From Pseudomonas thivervalensis (GTDB taxonomy: Bacteria > Pseudomonadota > Gammaproteobacteria > Pseudomonadales > Pseudomonadaceae): 64,000 bases of DNA. The stretch covers positions 310,001 to 374,000 of the forward strand of contig NZ_LHVE01000007.1 in assembly GCF_001269655.1 (NCBI RefSeq), written 5' to 3'. Below, piece after piece: positions 19,296 to 27,375 of this stretch (positions are counted from its first letter, which is position 1; every line of letters starts with the position of its first letter). A program made the position numbers and the translations under genes. The notes under the pieces were generated by a model that was not told the origin of the DNA, made no database searches, and saw only the letters and a list, made by a program, of their open reading frames with translations.

Positions 19296-20717
19296 ATGAC
19301 ACGTCCCCAGGTGTTGCTACTGTTGTGTTGTTCGCTGTTGCTGCCGATGCCGGCCGAAGCGCGGCTGCCCGGACCTGTGCAGGCAGTGGCGCCGGGCACC
19401 GTGCGCGACTTGGCGCAAATCCGTAGCAGCCGTGTGTTGAAGGTGCTGGTCAACCAGAGCCGCAACAGCTCCGGTGAAGTCCAGGGGCAACCCATTGGCG
19501 TCGAATACCATCGGCTGCGCGCCTTCGAGCAATACCTCAACGGTCACGCCCGGGACGGCCAGGAGATTACCCTCAAGATCGTTCCCATGGCCAAGGACCA
19601 ATTGCTCGGTGCCTTACAGCGCGGGGAGGGCGACCTCGTCGCGCCGGGTGAGCTGCTCGAACCCCAGGCCGGCCATGCGGTCAGTGCCAGTGATCCGATC
19701 CGTACCGATGTGCCGCTGCTGTTGGTGGGCATCAAGGGCGAGAAGCGCTACACCCGCGTGGAGCAACTGTCCGGCAAGACCCTGGCCCTGCCCAATGGCA
19801 GCGCGGCGGGAGATGCCGTGAGTCAGATCAACCAGAAGCTGGCGCTGCTCAAGCTGCCGCCAGTGAAAATCGAATGGGTCGATCCCACCCTGGCGGTGGA
19901 GGATGTCCTGGAGATGGTCCAGGGTGGGATTTTCCATTTGACCATCGTCGAGCAGCCCATCGCCGAGCGCTGGGGCAAGATCCTGCCCAAGCTGCGCTTT
20001 GACCGTCAGGTACTGATTGGCGAACCGGGTGACGAATACTGGTTCGTTCGCCGTGACGCCGCCATGCTGCGGGCGAGCATCGATCGATTCCTGGCGACCT
20101 ACAAGGTGCCCTCCAACCAAGACGCGGCATTCCTGCGTATTTATCGGCGTTTGTATCAAGTCCACTATCCGCTGGCCCGGGCCAATCGCCAACGCCTGGA
20201 AAAGCTGCGTCCGGTGTTGCAAAAACATGCCGATGCCCAGGGCATGGACTGGCTCAACCTGGCAGCGCTGGCCTTCAAGGAATCAGCCCTGCAACCCAAT
20301 GCCCGCAGCGGCGCCGGCCCCACCGGCTTGATGCAGATTACCCCGGCGGCGGCCCAGCGGGTCGGGGTCGATAACATCCAGAACCTGGACGCCAATGTGC
20401 AAGCCGGCGCCAAGTACCTGGCCCTCATCCGTCGCAAGTTCTTTGCCAGCCCCAAGCTCAACGAACGCGAACGCATGGCCTTCGTCCTGGCGGCCTACAA
20501 CATGGGCCCCGAGCGCGTCCAAGGCATGCGAGCCGAGGCCCGGCGGCGGGGGTTGAACCCCAATCAATGGTTTTTCCAGGTCGAGCGCATTGCCATGGAG
20601 CAGGTGGGAATGGGCGCCGTCAGCTATGTTAATAGTGTGAATAAGTACTACCTGGCGTTTGATCGTGAACGGGAGTCCTTGGAACCGAAAGAGCAAAAGG
20701 TTGCATTGCGTAAGTGA
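19296..20717 (+). CDS. MltF-like lytic murein transglycosylase with periplasmic solute-binding domain
   Basis: 473 residues. A signal peptide (residues 1-22, ending AEA) is followed by a solute-binding-protein-like domain (about 45-270) and a C-terminal lytic transglycosylase domain. The catalytic Glu329 lies in AFKESALQPNARSGAG, followed by PTGLMQITPAAA and VLAAYNMG. The architecture is that of MltF, which cleaves peptidoglycan to anhydromuropeptides and is regulated by its solute-binding part. The signal peptide has no lipobox Cys. It is preceded by a possible TATAAA -10 at about 19176. Confidence 0.88.
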   Translation: MTRPQVLLLLCCSLLLPMPAEARLPGPVQAVAPGTVRDLAQIRSSRVLKVLVNQSRNSSGEVQGQPIGVEYHRLRAFEQYLNGHARDGQEITLKIVPMAKDQLLGALQRGEGDLVAPGELLEPQAGHAVSASDPIRTDVPLLLVGIKGEKRYTRVEQLSGKTLALPNGSAAGDAVSQINQKLALLKLPPVKIEWVDPTLAVEDVLEMVQGGIFHLTIVEQPIAERWGKILPKLRFDRQVLIGEPGDEYWFVRRDAAMLRASIDRFLATYKVPSNQDAAFLRIYRRLYQVHYPLARANRQRLEKLRPVLQKHADAQGMDWLNLAALAFKESALQPNARSGAGPTGLMQITPAAAQRVGVDNIQNLDANVQAGAKYLALIRRKFFASPKLNERERMAFVLAAYNMGPERVQGMRAEARRRGLNPNQWFFQVERIAMEQVGMGAVSYVNSVNKYYLAFDRERESLEPKEQKVALRK

Positions 20718-20817
20718 TCGAATAAACTGATTGATATGACGGATTTTTTCCGCTTTTAACATGAATTTTATTGATTAATATAGCGGCCAACTCCCTACCT
20801 CTCCAAGGAATGACTTT

Positions 20818-21252
20818 ATGAATACTTTCATCAACAAAATTCTGTTCACCCGCGCCGGCTATGGCTTGACCGTGCTGCGCATCGCCGTCGGTGTCATCTT
20901 CGCGGCCCACGGTTCGCAGAAGCTCTTCGGCCTGTTCGGTGGCTACGGCCTGGCAGGCACGGCGCAGTGGATGGAAAGCATCGGCCTGACCCCGGGCTAC
21001 GTGATGGCGACACTGGCGGGCGGCACGGAGTTCTTTGCCGGGCTGGCGCTGATCATCGGTCTGCTGGCGCGCCCTGCGGCACTGGGCCTGGCCTTCCTGT
21101 CGCTGGTGGCGATTTTCTCGGTGCACATCGGTAACGGCTTGTTCATGGCCAACAACGGTTATGAGTTCGCCTTGGCGTTGCTGGCGGGCAGTATTGCCGT
21201 GTTGATCGAAGGGGCGGGCAAACTGTCGGTCGATCGCGCCATCGCGGGTTGA
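20818..21252 (+). CDS. DoxX family membrane protein
   Basis: 144 residues with four hydrophobic segments. The DoxX signature LRIAVGVIFAAHGSQKLFG lies at about 20-38 and EFFAGLALIIGLLARPAAL in the centre. DoxX proteins are small quinone-linked or redox-associated membrane proteins; several pseudomonad members are linked to oxidant resistance. The function of this copy is not known. A GGAATG region lies before the ATG. Confidence 0.85.
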   Translation: MNTFINKILFTRAGYGLTVLRIAVGVIFAAHGSQKLFGLFGGYGLAGTAQWMESIGLTPGYVMATLAGGTEFFAGLALIIGLLARPAALGLAFLSLVAIFSVHIGNGLFMANNGYEFALALLAGSIAVLIEGAGKLSVDRAIAG

Positions 21253-21383
21253 TCGCTCGATTTAACGTCCACCGCGAGGCGGCCTTATAGCCGACCTGGT
21301 TCTTGATGGGGACCGCGTTCCTCCTGTGGGAGGGGCTCGCGAAGGCGGTGTGTCAGTTTGTGGTGATGTTGGGTGTGCCGATG

Positions 21384-21479
21384 TCATCGCGAGCAAGCTC
21401 GCTCCCACAGAGGTCTGTGCAGGACATGAATGTTGTGTTCACCGGAGATCCAATGTGGGAGCGAGCTTGCTCGCGATAG
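21384..21479. repeat. REP inverted pair (GTGGGAGCGAGC family)
   Basis: TCATCGCGAGCAAGCTCGCT on the left and TGGGAGCGAGCTTGCTCGCG on the right, in the gene-less stretch between doxX and the riboswitch. Confidence 0.85.
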
Positions 21480-21513
21480 CAGTGGTGCAGCCACATAAAT
21501 GCCAGCTCCGACC

Positions 21514-21823
21514 GCTTTTGCTTTTGCTTTTGCTTTTGCTTTTGATCTGAGACGCCCCGTTAAACCACGCTGGCCGAACGCAGGCATTGCGCAGTGGGCA
21601 TCCCGGCATGGATGCCGGGATAGCCGCGCTGGGCCATGGATGGCCCTTCGCGGCGGCCCACGGAGCAATGCCGGAGTGAGGGCACACCGAGCCTAAGCGA
21701 GGTGCCAAGTGGTGGGGCAAAGCGTTTTTGGTTACTTTTGGCTGGTCCGGCTCCCGGCTCTTCCAAAAGTGACCCGCTGTAAGAGCGGAACCGCCAGCCG
21801 CCGTTACCGCAGCAACGGATATG
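21514..21823. repeat. Intergenic repeat element with a GCTTTT hexamer array and internal palindromes
   Basis: Five perfect tandem copies of GCTTTT occupy 21514-21543. They are followed by palindromes TCCCGGCATGGATGCCGGGA (21600-21619) and GGGCCATGGATGGCCC (about 21631-21646), a GCACACCGAGCC/GAGGTGCC segment, and a block ending GTAAGAGCGGAACCGCC. I recognise similar blocks from other Pseudomonas spacers, where the reverse strand is sometimes called as a protein with a Lys-Ser repeat. The base composition and palindromes argue for a non-coding mobile repeat. No transposase is present. The stretch 21824-21938 after it holds nothing recognisable. Confidence 0.6.
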
Positions 21824-21938
21824 TACCCAACCCAACCCAACCCCAAACAAAAACAGCGCTCCCCCCTCCCTCAGAAAAGCGCCATTTCCTTACGCAAACA
21901 GCATCACCTCCTTTACGCGCTTTTTATGGGAGTGATTC

Positions 21939-21968
21939 TTGACACTGACCAGTCAGCTTCTCTAGGAT
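21939..21968 (+). promoter_or_regulatory. Sigma-70 promoter candidate for the riboswitch transcript
   Basis: TTGACA at 21939-21944 and TAGGAT at 21963-21968 with an 18-base spacer. The predicted start at about 21975 falls directly before the first base of the structured leader, which supports both calls. Confidence 0.65.
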
Positions 21969-21977
21969 GCCGCTCAT

Positions 21978-22076
21978 GCGCCGATTTAAACAGCTACTTG
22001 CGGGGCGCCAGGTGACTCATCCAGTTGCCGATAGAAGCCGGAACGACACGGCTTCGAAATACCGCTAAAGCGCTGG
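21978..22076 (+). ncRNA. SAM-II-class (SAM-II/SAM-V-like) riboswitch candidate
   Basis: The leader folds as an H-type pseudoknot. Helix P1 pairs GCGCC (21978-21982) with GGCGC (22004-22008). The P1 loop starts GATTTAA and contains CTTGC, the two blocks I know from SAM-II. Loop bases CAGC (21991-21994) and GCGG (22000-22003) pair with GCTG (22072-22075) and CCGC (22062-22065), enclosing a CGCTAAAG block like the conserved SAM-II 3' segment. The linker holds an extra hairpin, GAAGCCG/CGGCTTC (22034-22055). It lies directly behind a promoter and before a MetW-like ORF. Ligand and family are inferred from memory of the consensus; the long linker with hairpin is unlike the minimal SAM-II form. Confidence 0.6.
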
Positions 22077-22085
22077 TTCGGTGTT

Positions 22086-22116
22086 GCCTCTCACCTGCCA
22101 TGCAGACTTTTGAGGC
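22086..22116 (+). promoter_or_regulatory. Possible ribosome-site sequestering hairpin downstream of the aptamer
   Basis: GCCTC (22086-22090) can pair with GAGGC (22112-22116), which holds the best Shine-Dalgarno match for the ATG at 22131. Alternatively TCACCT (22091-22096) can pair with AGGTGA (22010-22015) in the aptamer linker. These alternatives suggest translational control, but the 14-base spacing to the ATG is long. Confidence 0.4.
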
Positions 22117-22130
22117 AGAGACACGACACG

Positions 22131-22439
22131 ATGAACGCACCCAGCCCCCTTGTACGTCTTGCGCCGATCACGGCGAACCTTGTGCAACGCAACCCGAAAA
22201 TTCTCCTGGGCGGCACCCACCAGCCAACACTCTTGCGTTACCTCGACGGCTGGCCACGTCGCAATCACGGGCCCGCAGCCTTCCTGATCCAGTTTGTCGA
22301 AGACGGCGAGTCACTGGCGCGCTTTGCCAATGACAGCTTCGACCTGGCTGTCATCCAATCCCCCAGCGCCGAAGACGCTCCGGAAATGATCCGGCAACTG
22401 ACCCGTGTTGCACGGCAGGGCTTGATCACCCGCCGCTGA
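22131..22439 (+). CDS. Short conserved-looking protein with a methyltransferase-like C-terminal half
   Basis: 102 residues, no signal peptide or membrane helix. I do not recognise a named family. Residues about 65-100 (SFDLAVIQSP...IRQLTRVARQGLIT) resemble the part of MetW-type SAM-dependent methyltransferases running from the SFDVVV strand to the R..R.C.IT strand. The glycine-rich SAM-binding loop (DLGCGDG type) that should precede it is absent, so it would not be a complete methyltransferase. It may be a decayed or reduced paralogue, or a regulatory stub. It is the only gene in the putative riboswitch transcript; greB converges on it 8 bases away. Confidence 0.6.
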   Translation: MNAPSPLVRLAPITANLVQRNPKILLGGTHQPTLLRYLDGWPRRNHGPAAFLIQFVEDGESLARFANDSFDLAVIQSPSAEDAPEMIRQLTRVARQGLITRR

Positions 22440-22447
22440 GACGGGGA

Positions 22448-22945
22448 TTACGGATACGCGATATCGACGATGTAGACCCGCTTCTCGCCAGTGGGCGTCT
22501 GGACGCTGACCTCGGCGTCCAGGGCCTTGCCGATCAGCGCCCGGGCCAACGGCGAGTCAATGCTGATCAGGTTCTGCTTCAGGTCCAGCTCGTCCGGGCC
22601 GACGATGCGATAGCGTGACTCTTTGCCGTCCTCATCTTCGACCGTCACCCAAGCGCCGAAATACACCTTGTTCGGATCGCTGGGTTTTTCACTGACCACT
22701 TTGAGCGCCTCGAGGCGCTTGGTGAGGAAGCGCACGCGGCTGTCGATTTCCCGCAGCATTTTCTTGCCGTAGGTGTATTCGGCGTTTTCCGAACGATCAC
22801 CTTGGGCCGCCGCCTCGCTGACCGCCTGGGTCACCTGGGGACGGCGCACATGCCACAGCTCATGGAATTCGGCGCGCATCCGCGCTTCACCCTCGGGGGT
22901 GATCAGCGCGGTGCCGGCGGTGCGTGGGGGGCGATAACGGCTCAT
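22448..22945 (-). CDS. greB: Transcription elongation factor GreB
   Basis: 165 residues. An N-terminal coiled coil (residues about 12-90) carries the [20 protein letters not shown] tip whose acidic residues enter the RNA polymerase channel, and a C-terminal FKBP-like domain has [12 protein letters not shown]. The tip and the basic patch are of GreB type. It rescues backtracked polymerase by stimulating transcript cleavage. The stop lies 8 bases from that of the convergent 102-residue ORF. Confidence 0.93.
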   Translation of the reverse strand: MSRYRPPRTAGTALITPEGEARMRAEFHELWHVRRPQVTQAVSEAAAQGDRSENAEYTYGKKMLREIDSRVRFLTKRLEALKVVSEKPSDPNKVYFGAWVTVEDEDGKESRYRIVGPDELDLKQNLISIDSPLARALIGKALDAEVSVQTPTGEKRVYIVDIAYP

Positions 22946-22979
22946 GGCAACTTCTTGTGATAGCGAAGCCGGGAGTCTA

Positions 22980-25487
22980 TCAACCCTCGCGCAACACTGT
23001 CAGGGGACTGGCGTTGAGTGCCCGACGGGTGCCAAACACCCCGGCCGCACCAATCAACAAGGCGCCCAACAGTGGCAGTACCAACAGCCATGGATGCGGG
23101 TGCCACGGCAGGTCGAAGGCGTACCGGTAAAGCACCAGGCTCACCAGTTCCGAACCCAGGGCTGCCAGCAGGCCACTGACCGCGCCCAGCAGACCGAACT
23201 CGATGCGCCGGGCCTTGACCAGCAGGGGCCGCTCAGCACCGAGCGCACGCAACAGCGCGCCTTGGCGAATCCGTTCGTCGAGGGTCGCCTGCAGGCCGGA
23301 AAACAGCACCGCCATCCCCGCCGCCAGCACGAACAGCAGCACGTATTCCACGGCCAGGGTCACCTGGGCCAGGATGCTGCGCAGTTGTTCGAGCAAGGCC
23401 TCGACTTGCAGGATCGTCACCGCCGGGAAGGCCCGGGACAGGTCGACGATCTGTTGGTCGTGACCTGCCGCGAGGTAGAAGCTGGTGAGGTAGGTCGCCG
23501 GCAGGTCCTTCAATGTACCGGGCTGGAAGATCATGAAGAAGTTGGGCTGGAAATTGTCCCAGTTGATTTCCCGCAGGCTGGTGACCTTCGCTTCACGGTT
23601 GACGCCGCCCACGCTGAAAACCAGGCGATCGCCCAACTTGATCTTGAGGTTCTCGGCCACTTTGCCCTCCACCGAAACCCCCGGGACATCGTCCGGTGGT
23701 TGCTGCGGCCACCAGGTCCCGGCGGTGACGACGTTACCCGCCGGCAGGTCCGCGGCCCAGGTCAGGCTCAGGTCGCGTTGCAGCGCCCGGTCCCCCGCCG
23801 AGTCCTTGGTGACGAACTCCGTGGCCGGCTCGCCATTGATGCTGATCAGGCGCCCGGGTACCACTGGGTAGAGCGGGGCCGATTGCGCGGACAGTTCCAG
23901 CAGCTTGTCGGTGAAAGCCTGCTTGTCGTTGGGCAGGATGTTCAGGGCGAAATAGTTCGGGGCATTTTTAGGCAATTGGTTTTGCCAGGTGTCCAGCAAT
24001 TCACCGCGCAGCAGCGCGATCAGCGCCATGGACAACAGGATCAGGCCGAACGCCAGGGCCTGGCCGGCCGCCGCCAATGGATGACGCAGCAATTGGCCGA
24101 GGCCCAGCCGCCAGGGCAGGGCGGCGCGGGCCAGCAGGCGACGCAGGCTCTGGAGCAACAGCAACAAGAGGCCGCCGAGCACCAGCGCGGCGACGACACC
24201 GCCACCCAACAGGGCGAAGGTCAACACCAGGTCCAGGCTCAGGCGCCACATGATCAGGCCCAGTGCACCCAGTGCGGCACCATAGATCACCCAGGAGCTG
24301 GAGGGGATCGGCAGCATGTCCCGGCGCAGCACACGCAGCGGCGGCACTCGCCCCAGCGCAGCCAGTGGCGGCAAGGCGAACCCTGCCAATGCCACCAGCC
24401 CGCTACCGATCCCGGCGATCGCCGGCAGCAGGCCGCCCGGCGGAACGGTGGTAGGCAGCAGGTCATGCAGCAGGGCGAACAGGCCCAATTGGGCGATCCA
24501 GCCGAGCAGCGCGCCGCTGACACTGGCGAGCAGGCCGAGCACCGTCAATTGCAGGCTGAACAGCACCATGGTTTCCCGGCGTGACAGACCCAGGCAGCGC
24601 AGCAGCGCGCTGGCATCGAAGCGTCGGGTGGCAAAGCGGTTGGCCGAGAGTGCGACGGCAACGCCGGACAGCAGCACTGCCACCAGGCTGGCCATGTTCA
24701 GGTAGCGCTCGGCCTTGCCCAGGGCGCCGCCGATCTGGCGGTTGCCGTCGCGGGCATCCTGCAGGCGCTGGTTGGGTTCAAGGCCAGGCTTGACCAGGTC
24801 ACGGTAGGTTTGCAGGGCCGGTGCCGGGCCGCGCCACAGGTCGCGATAGCTGACACGGCTGCCCGGTTGCACCACGCCGGTGGCCTCCAGGTCCTTGAGG
24901 TTGATCAGCACTCGCGGGGTGAGGCTGTAGAAGTTGCCGGAGCGATCCGGCTCGTAAGTGAGCACGCGGCTCAGGCGCAAGGTCTGGTTGCCGATGTCGA
25001 TGCTGTCGCCGATCTTCAGGTCCAGTGCCGTCAGCAGCCGTGCCTCGACCCAGGCCTCGCCAGGGTTCGGACGTCCGCCGGTTTCTTCCGGCGCGAACGG
25101 GGCGGGGGTGCTTTTCAGCTCGCCGCGCAGAGGGTAGTTGTCATCGGCCGCCTTGACGCTGGACAGCTGGATGCCATTGTCGGTGGCCACGACACTGGAG
25201 AACTCCACCACCCGGGCGTGTTCCAGCCCCAGTTCGGTGCCGCTGCGGATCTGCTCCGGGCGGGCCGGCGAGCTGCCTTCGAGCAGCAGGTCGGCGCCGA
25301 GGAATTCGGTGGCGCGCATCATCATCGCGCCGTTGAGGCGGGCACCGAAGTACCCGATGGCGGTGCTCGCCGCCACCGCCACCAGCAGGGCGAAGAACAA
25401 CACCCGCAACTCACCGGCGCGGGCATCGCGAAGCAATTGACGGACAGCAAGACTGAACAGGCGCAACAGCGGCAAGCGTGCCATCAA
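22980..25487 (-). CDS. ABC transporter permease, FtsX-like (YbbP type)
   Basis: 835 residues with about 10 membrane helices: one at the N terminus (about 30-50), a cluster at 250-500 and a last group at 700-820, each ending in an FtsX-like domain. Large periplasmic regions lie between. This is the YbbP arrangement. Its start overlaps the ybbA-like ATPase stop by 4 bases (ATGA), so the two are translationally coupled and form one transporter. In E. coli ybbA-ybbP sits divergent from tesA, as here. Substrate unknown; an export role for lipid or toxic compounds is often proposed. Confidence 0.9.
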   Translation of the reverse strand: MMARLPLLRLFSLAVRQLLRDARAGELRVLFFALLVAVAASTAIGYFGARLNGAMMMRATEFLGADLLLEGSSPARPEQIRSGTELGLEHARVVEFSSVVATDNGIQLSSVKAADDNYPLRGELKSTPAPFAPEETGGRPNPGEAWVEARLLTALDLKIGDSIDIGNQTLRLSRVLTYEPDRSGNFYSLTPRVLINLKDLEATGVVQPGSRVSYRDLWRGPAPALQTYRDLVKPGLEPNQRLQDARDGNRQIGGALGKAERYLNMASLVAVLLSGVAVALSANRFATRRFDASALLRCLGLSRRETMVLFSLQLTVLGLLASVSGALLGWIAQLGLFALLHDLLPTTVPPGGLLPAIAGIGSGLVALAGFALPPLAALGRVPPLRVLRRDMLPIPSSSWVIYGAALGALGLIMWRLSLDLVLTFALLGGGVVAALVLGGLLLLLLQSLRRLLARAALPWRLGLGQLLRHPLAAAGQALAFGLILLSMALIALLRGELLDTWQNQLPKNAPNYFALNILPNDKQAFTDKLLELSAQSAPLYPVVPGRLISINGEPATEFVTKDSAGDRALQRDLSLTWAADLPAGNVVTAGTWWPQQPPDDVPGVSVEGKVAENLKIKLGDRLVFSVGGVNREAKVTSLREINWDNFQPNFFMIFQPGTLKDLPATYLTSFYLAAGHDQQIVDLSRAFPAVTILQVEALLEQLRSILAQVTLAVEYVLLFVLAAGMAVLFSGLQATLDERIRQGALLRALGAERPLLVKARRIEFGLLGAVSGLLAALGSELVSLVLYRYAFDLPWHPHPWLLVLPLLGALLIGAAGVFGTRRALNASPLTVLREG

Positions 25488-26167
25488 GGCTCCAGAGGGG
25501 CGACCATCTCGCCGGCTTCAAGTCGGATCAGGCGCCGGCAGCGATGGGCCAGGCGTTCATCATGGGTGACCAGCACCAGGGTCGTACCGCGTTCCTGGTT
25601 CAATTCGAACAGCAGGTCGCTGATGCGCTCGCCGGTGTGGCTGTCGAGGTTGCCGGTGGGTTCGTCGGCAAACAGCACGTCGGGCTCGGCGGCAAAGGCG
25701 CGGGCAATCGCTACCCGTTGCTGTTCGCCACCGGAGAGCTGGCGGGGTGAATGGGTCAGGCGCTGGCCCAGGCCGACGCGCTGCAACAGTTGCGTGGCGC
25801 GTTCGCGGGCATCCTTGCGGCCGTCCAGCTCCAGCGGCAGCATGACGTTTTCCAGTGCATTGAGGCTGTCGAGCAACTGGAAGGACTGGAAAACGAAACC
25901 GACGTGTTCGGCGCGGATCCGCGCCCGCTGGTCTTCATCCAGCGCGCTGAGGGCCTGGCCGGCGAGGGTCACTTCGCCGCTGCTGGGCAGGTCGAGGCCG
26001 GCCAGCAGGCCCAGGAGGGTGGATTTGCCGGAACCGGACGCGCCGACGATGGCCAGGCTGTCGCCTTTGTTCAGTTCCAGGCTGAGTTCGTGCAGGATGG
26101 TCAGTTCACCTTCCGCGCTGGCGACCACTTTGCTAAGGTCCGTCGCGGTGAGAATGCTTGAGCCCAT
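25484..26167 (-). CDS. ABC transporter ATP-binding protein (YbbA type)
   Basis: 227 residues, the LolD/MacB-like class of ATPases that pair with FtsX-type permeases. Walker A GASGSGKST at about 42-50, signature LSGGEQQRVAIARA near 145-158, Walker B VLFADEPTGNLD, and the H-loop THD are intact. The ATG at 26167 (MGSSILTATDLSK) is used although the frame stays open to 26581 across the tesA coding strand. It is coupled to the permease by a 4-base overlap and is divergent from tesA with only 10 bases between the start codons. Confidence 0.93.
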   Translation of the reverse strand: MGSSILTATDLSKVVASAEGELTILHELSLELNKGDSLAIVGASGSGKSTLLGLLAGLDLPSSGEVTLAGQALSALDEDQRARIRAEHVGFVFQSFQLLDSLNALENVMLPLELDGRKDARERATQLLQRVGLGQRLTHSPRQLSGGEQQRVAIARAFAAEPDVLFADEPTGNLDSHTGERISDLLFELNQERGTTLVLVTHDERLAHRCRRLIRLEAGEMVAPLEP

Positions 26168-26177
26168 GGAGAATCCG

Positions 26178-26783
26178 ATGCGTGTGTGGTTTTTGAGTGC
26201 CGGCCTGGCCTTGATGTGCATGGCCCAGAACGCAGCGGCGGGTACAGTCCTGATCGTTGGCGATAGTATCAGCGCGGCTTTCGGCCTGGATACCCGGCAA
26301 GGGTGGGTGTCGTTGCTCGAACAACGGCTCAAGGCCGAGGGTTTTGACGATAAAGTGGTCAATGCTTCCATCAGCGGCGACACCAGCGCCGGAGGCCAGG
26401 CGCGGCTGCCGGCGCTGCTTGCAGCCCATAAACCGGACCTGGTGATCCTGGAGCTGGGCGGCAACGATGGCTTGCGCGGACAGCCACCAACACAATTGCA
26501 ACAAAACCTTGCAGCGATGATCGACAGCGCCCGCGCCAGCGGTGCCAAGGTGCTTTTGCTGGGCATGCAACTGCCACCCAATTACGGACGGCGCTACACC
26601 GATGCCTTTGCCCGGGTCTACAGCACCCTGGCCGAGGAGAAGAAAGTCCCGCTGGTGCCGTTTTTCCTCAAGGACGTCGGTGGTGTTCCGACCATGATGC
26701 AGGGCGATGGATTGCACCCGTCCGTCGCGGCCCAGGGCAAGTTGCTGGAAAATGTCTGGCCGACACTGAAACCGCTGCTTTGA
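26178..26783 (+). CDS. tesA: TesA: periplasmic arylesterase / thioesterase I / lysophospholipase
   Basis: 201 residues. A signal peptide (about 1-21, ending NAAAG) leads to an SGNH hydrolase domain: block I VGDSISAAFG with the nucleophile Ser, Gly in SISGDTSAGG, Asn in GGNDGLRG, and the C-terminal DGLHPS with catalytic Asp and His. It cleaves esters and acyl thioesters in the periplasm. The ATG at 26178 has GGAG at 26168-26171; an ATG four codons upstream is also in frame. A 97-residue ORF follows 56 bases downstream. Confidence 0.93.
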   Translation: MRVWFLSAGLALMCMAQNAAAGTVLIVGDSISAAFGLDTRQGWVSLLEQRLKAEGFDDKVVNASISGDTSAGGQARLPALLAAHKPDLVILELGGNDGLRGQPPTQLQQNLAAMIDSARASGAKVLLLGMQLPPNYGRRYTDAFARVYSTLAEEKKVPLVPFFLKDVGGVPTMMQGDGLHPSVAAQGKLLENVWPTLKPLL

Positions 26784-26839
26784 CGCTTTTCTACGGGCGG
26801 GCTTTCGGCTAATGTGGCGCCCCCGATTTGGAGCCCCCG

Positions 26840-27133
26840 ATGCCGCGTCCCGCCTGGTCCCTGTTTGCCTACCAACTGATCGAGCCTGACGAGCAGCTGG
26901 ATCTGTTCGCCTGCCAGGAAGTACGGGTGCACCTGGTAACCCGGCAGTTGGAACTCGGTGGCTCGGCTGACCGGACCCTCTGCGGCAGCCTGCTGCCGGC
27001 CCAGCCGCGCTGGTCCAGCGTCGATCGCAAGATTTTCCAGGACCATCGCCTGTGCTCGCTGTGCCGGGCGATCCTTGAGTCCCAGAAGCGCGGCACCTCG
27101 CCGATCTGGCCGGAGCTGCGGTTCGAGCTGTAA
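26840..27133 (+). CDS. Conserved hypothetical protein with a CxxC motif
   Basis: 97 residues, no signal peptide or membrane helix. Two Cys form HRLCSLCRAIL near residues 72-82, with further Cys at DLFACQEV and RTLCGS, which could bind a metal. The N-terminal AWSLFAYQLIEPDEQLDLFAC is acidic. GGAG at 26830-26833 supports the ATG at 26840. I recognise the protein only as a pseudomonad hypothetical that tends to follow tesA. Function unknown. Confidence 0.65.
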   Translation: MPRPAWSLFAYQLIEPDEQLDLFACQEVRVHLVTRQLELGGSADRTLCGSLLPAQPRWSSVDRKIFQDHRLCSLCRAILESQKRGTSPIWPELRFEL

Positions 27134-27160
27134 TCCCCGGCATTCAAGGTTGTTGCCTTT

Positions 27161-27249
27161 TGTGGGAGCGAGCTTGCTCGCGATAGGGCCGGTACAGCCA
27201 TTACAGTGCAAGCAGGCCGCCGCTATCGCGAGCAAGCTCGCTCCCACAG
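27161..27249. repeat. REP inverted pair (GTGGGAGCGAGC family)
   Basis: TGTGGGAGCGAGCTTGCTCG on the left and CGAGCAAGCTCGCTCCCACA on the right, in the 242-base gap before the L,D-transpeptidase gene. Confidence 0.85.
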
Positions 27250-27375
27250 GTTTTCATTTCAAGCTCCAGGCATGCTGCGCATCGGACGCCTCTGTACCGC
27301 TCTCCCCGAAATAACAGGTGGCAGTGTACAATCGCCGTTTTCATACCCCAGTTCGATCTGCGAAGGATTTCCCGG

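Noticed and set aside
21439..21846. A 135-codon reverse-strand ORF with a Lys-Ser repeat
   Set aside because: The Lys-Ser run is the translation of the GCTTTT hexamer array, and the rest spans palindromic repeat DNA. No ribosome site is seen.
21976..22068. A 30-codon ORF starting MRRFK, like the start of ribosome modulation factor
   Set aside because: It begins like RMF but diverges after five residues, has no ribosome site and lies exactly on the bases needed for the SAM-II-like pseudoknot, so RNA structure explains the conservation-like pattern better.
22944..24584. 546-codon plus-strand ORF opposite the YbbP-type permease
   Set aside because: Gln/His/Arg-rich antisense frame with no domains; the minus strand encodes the permease.
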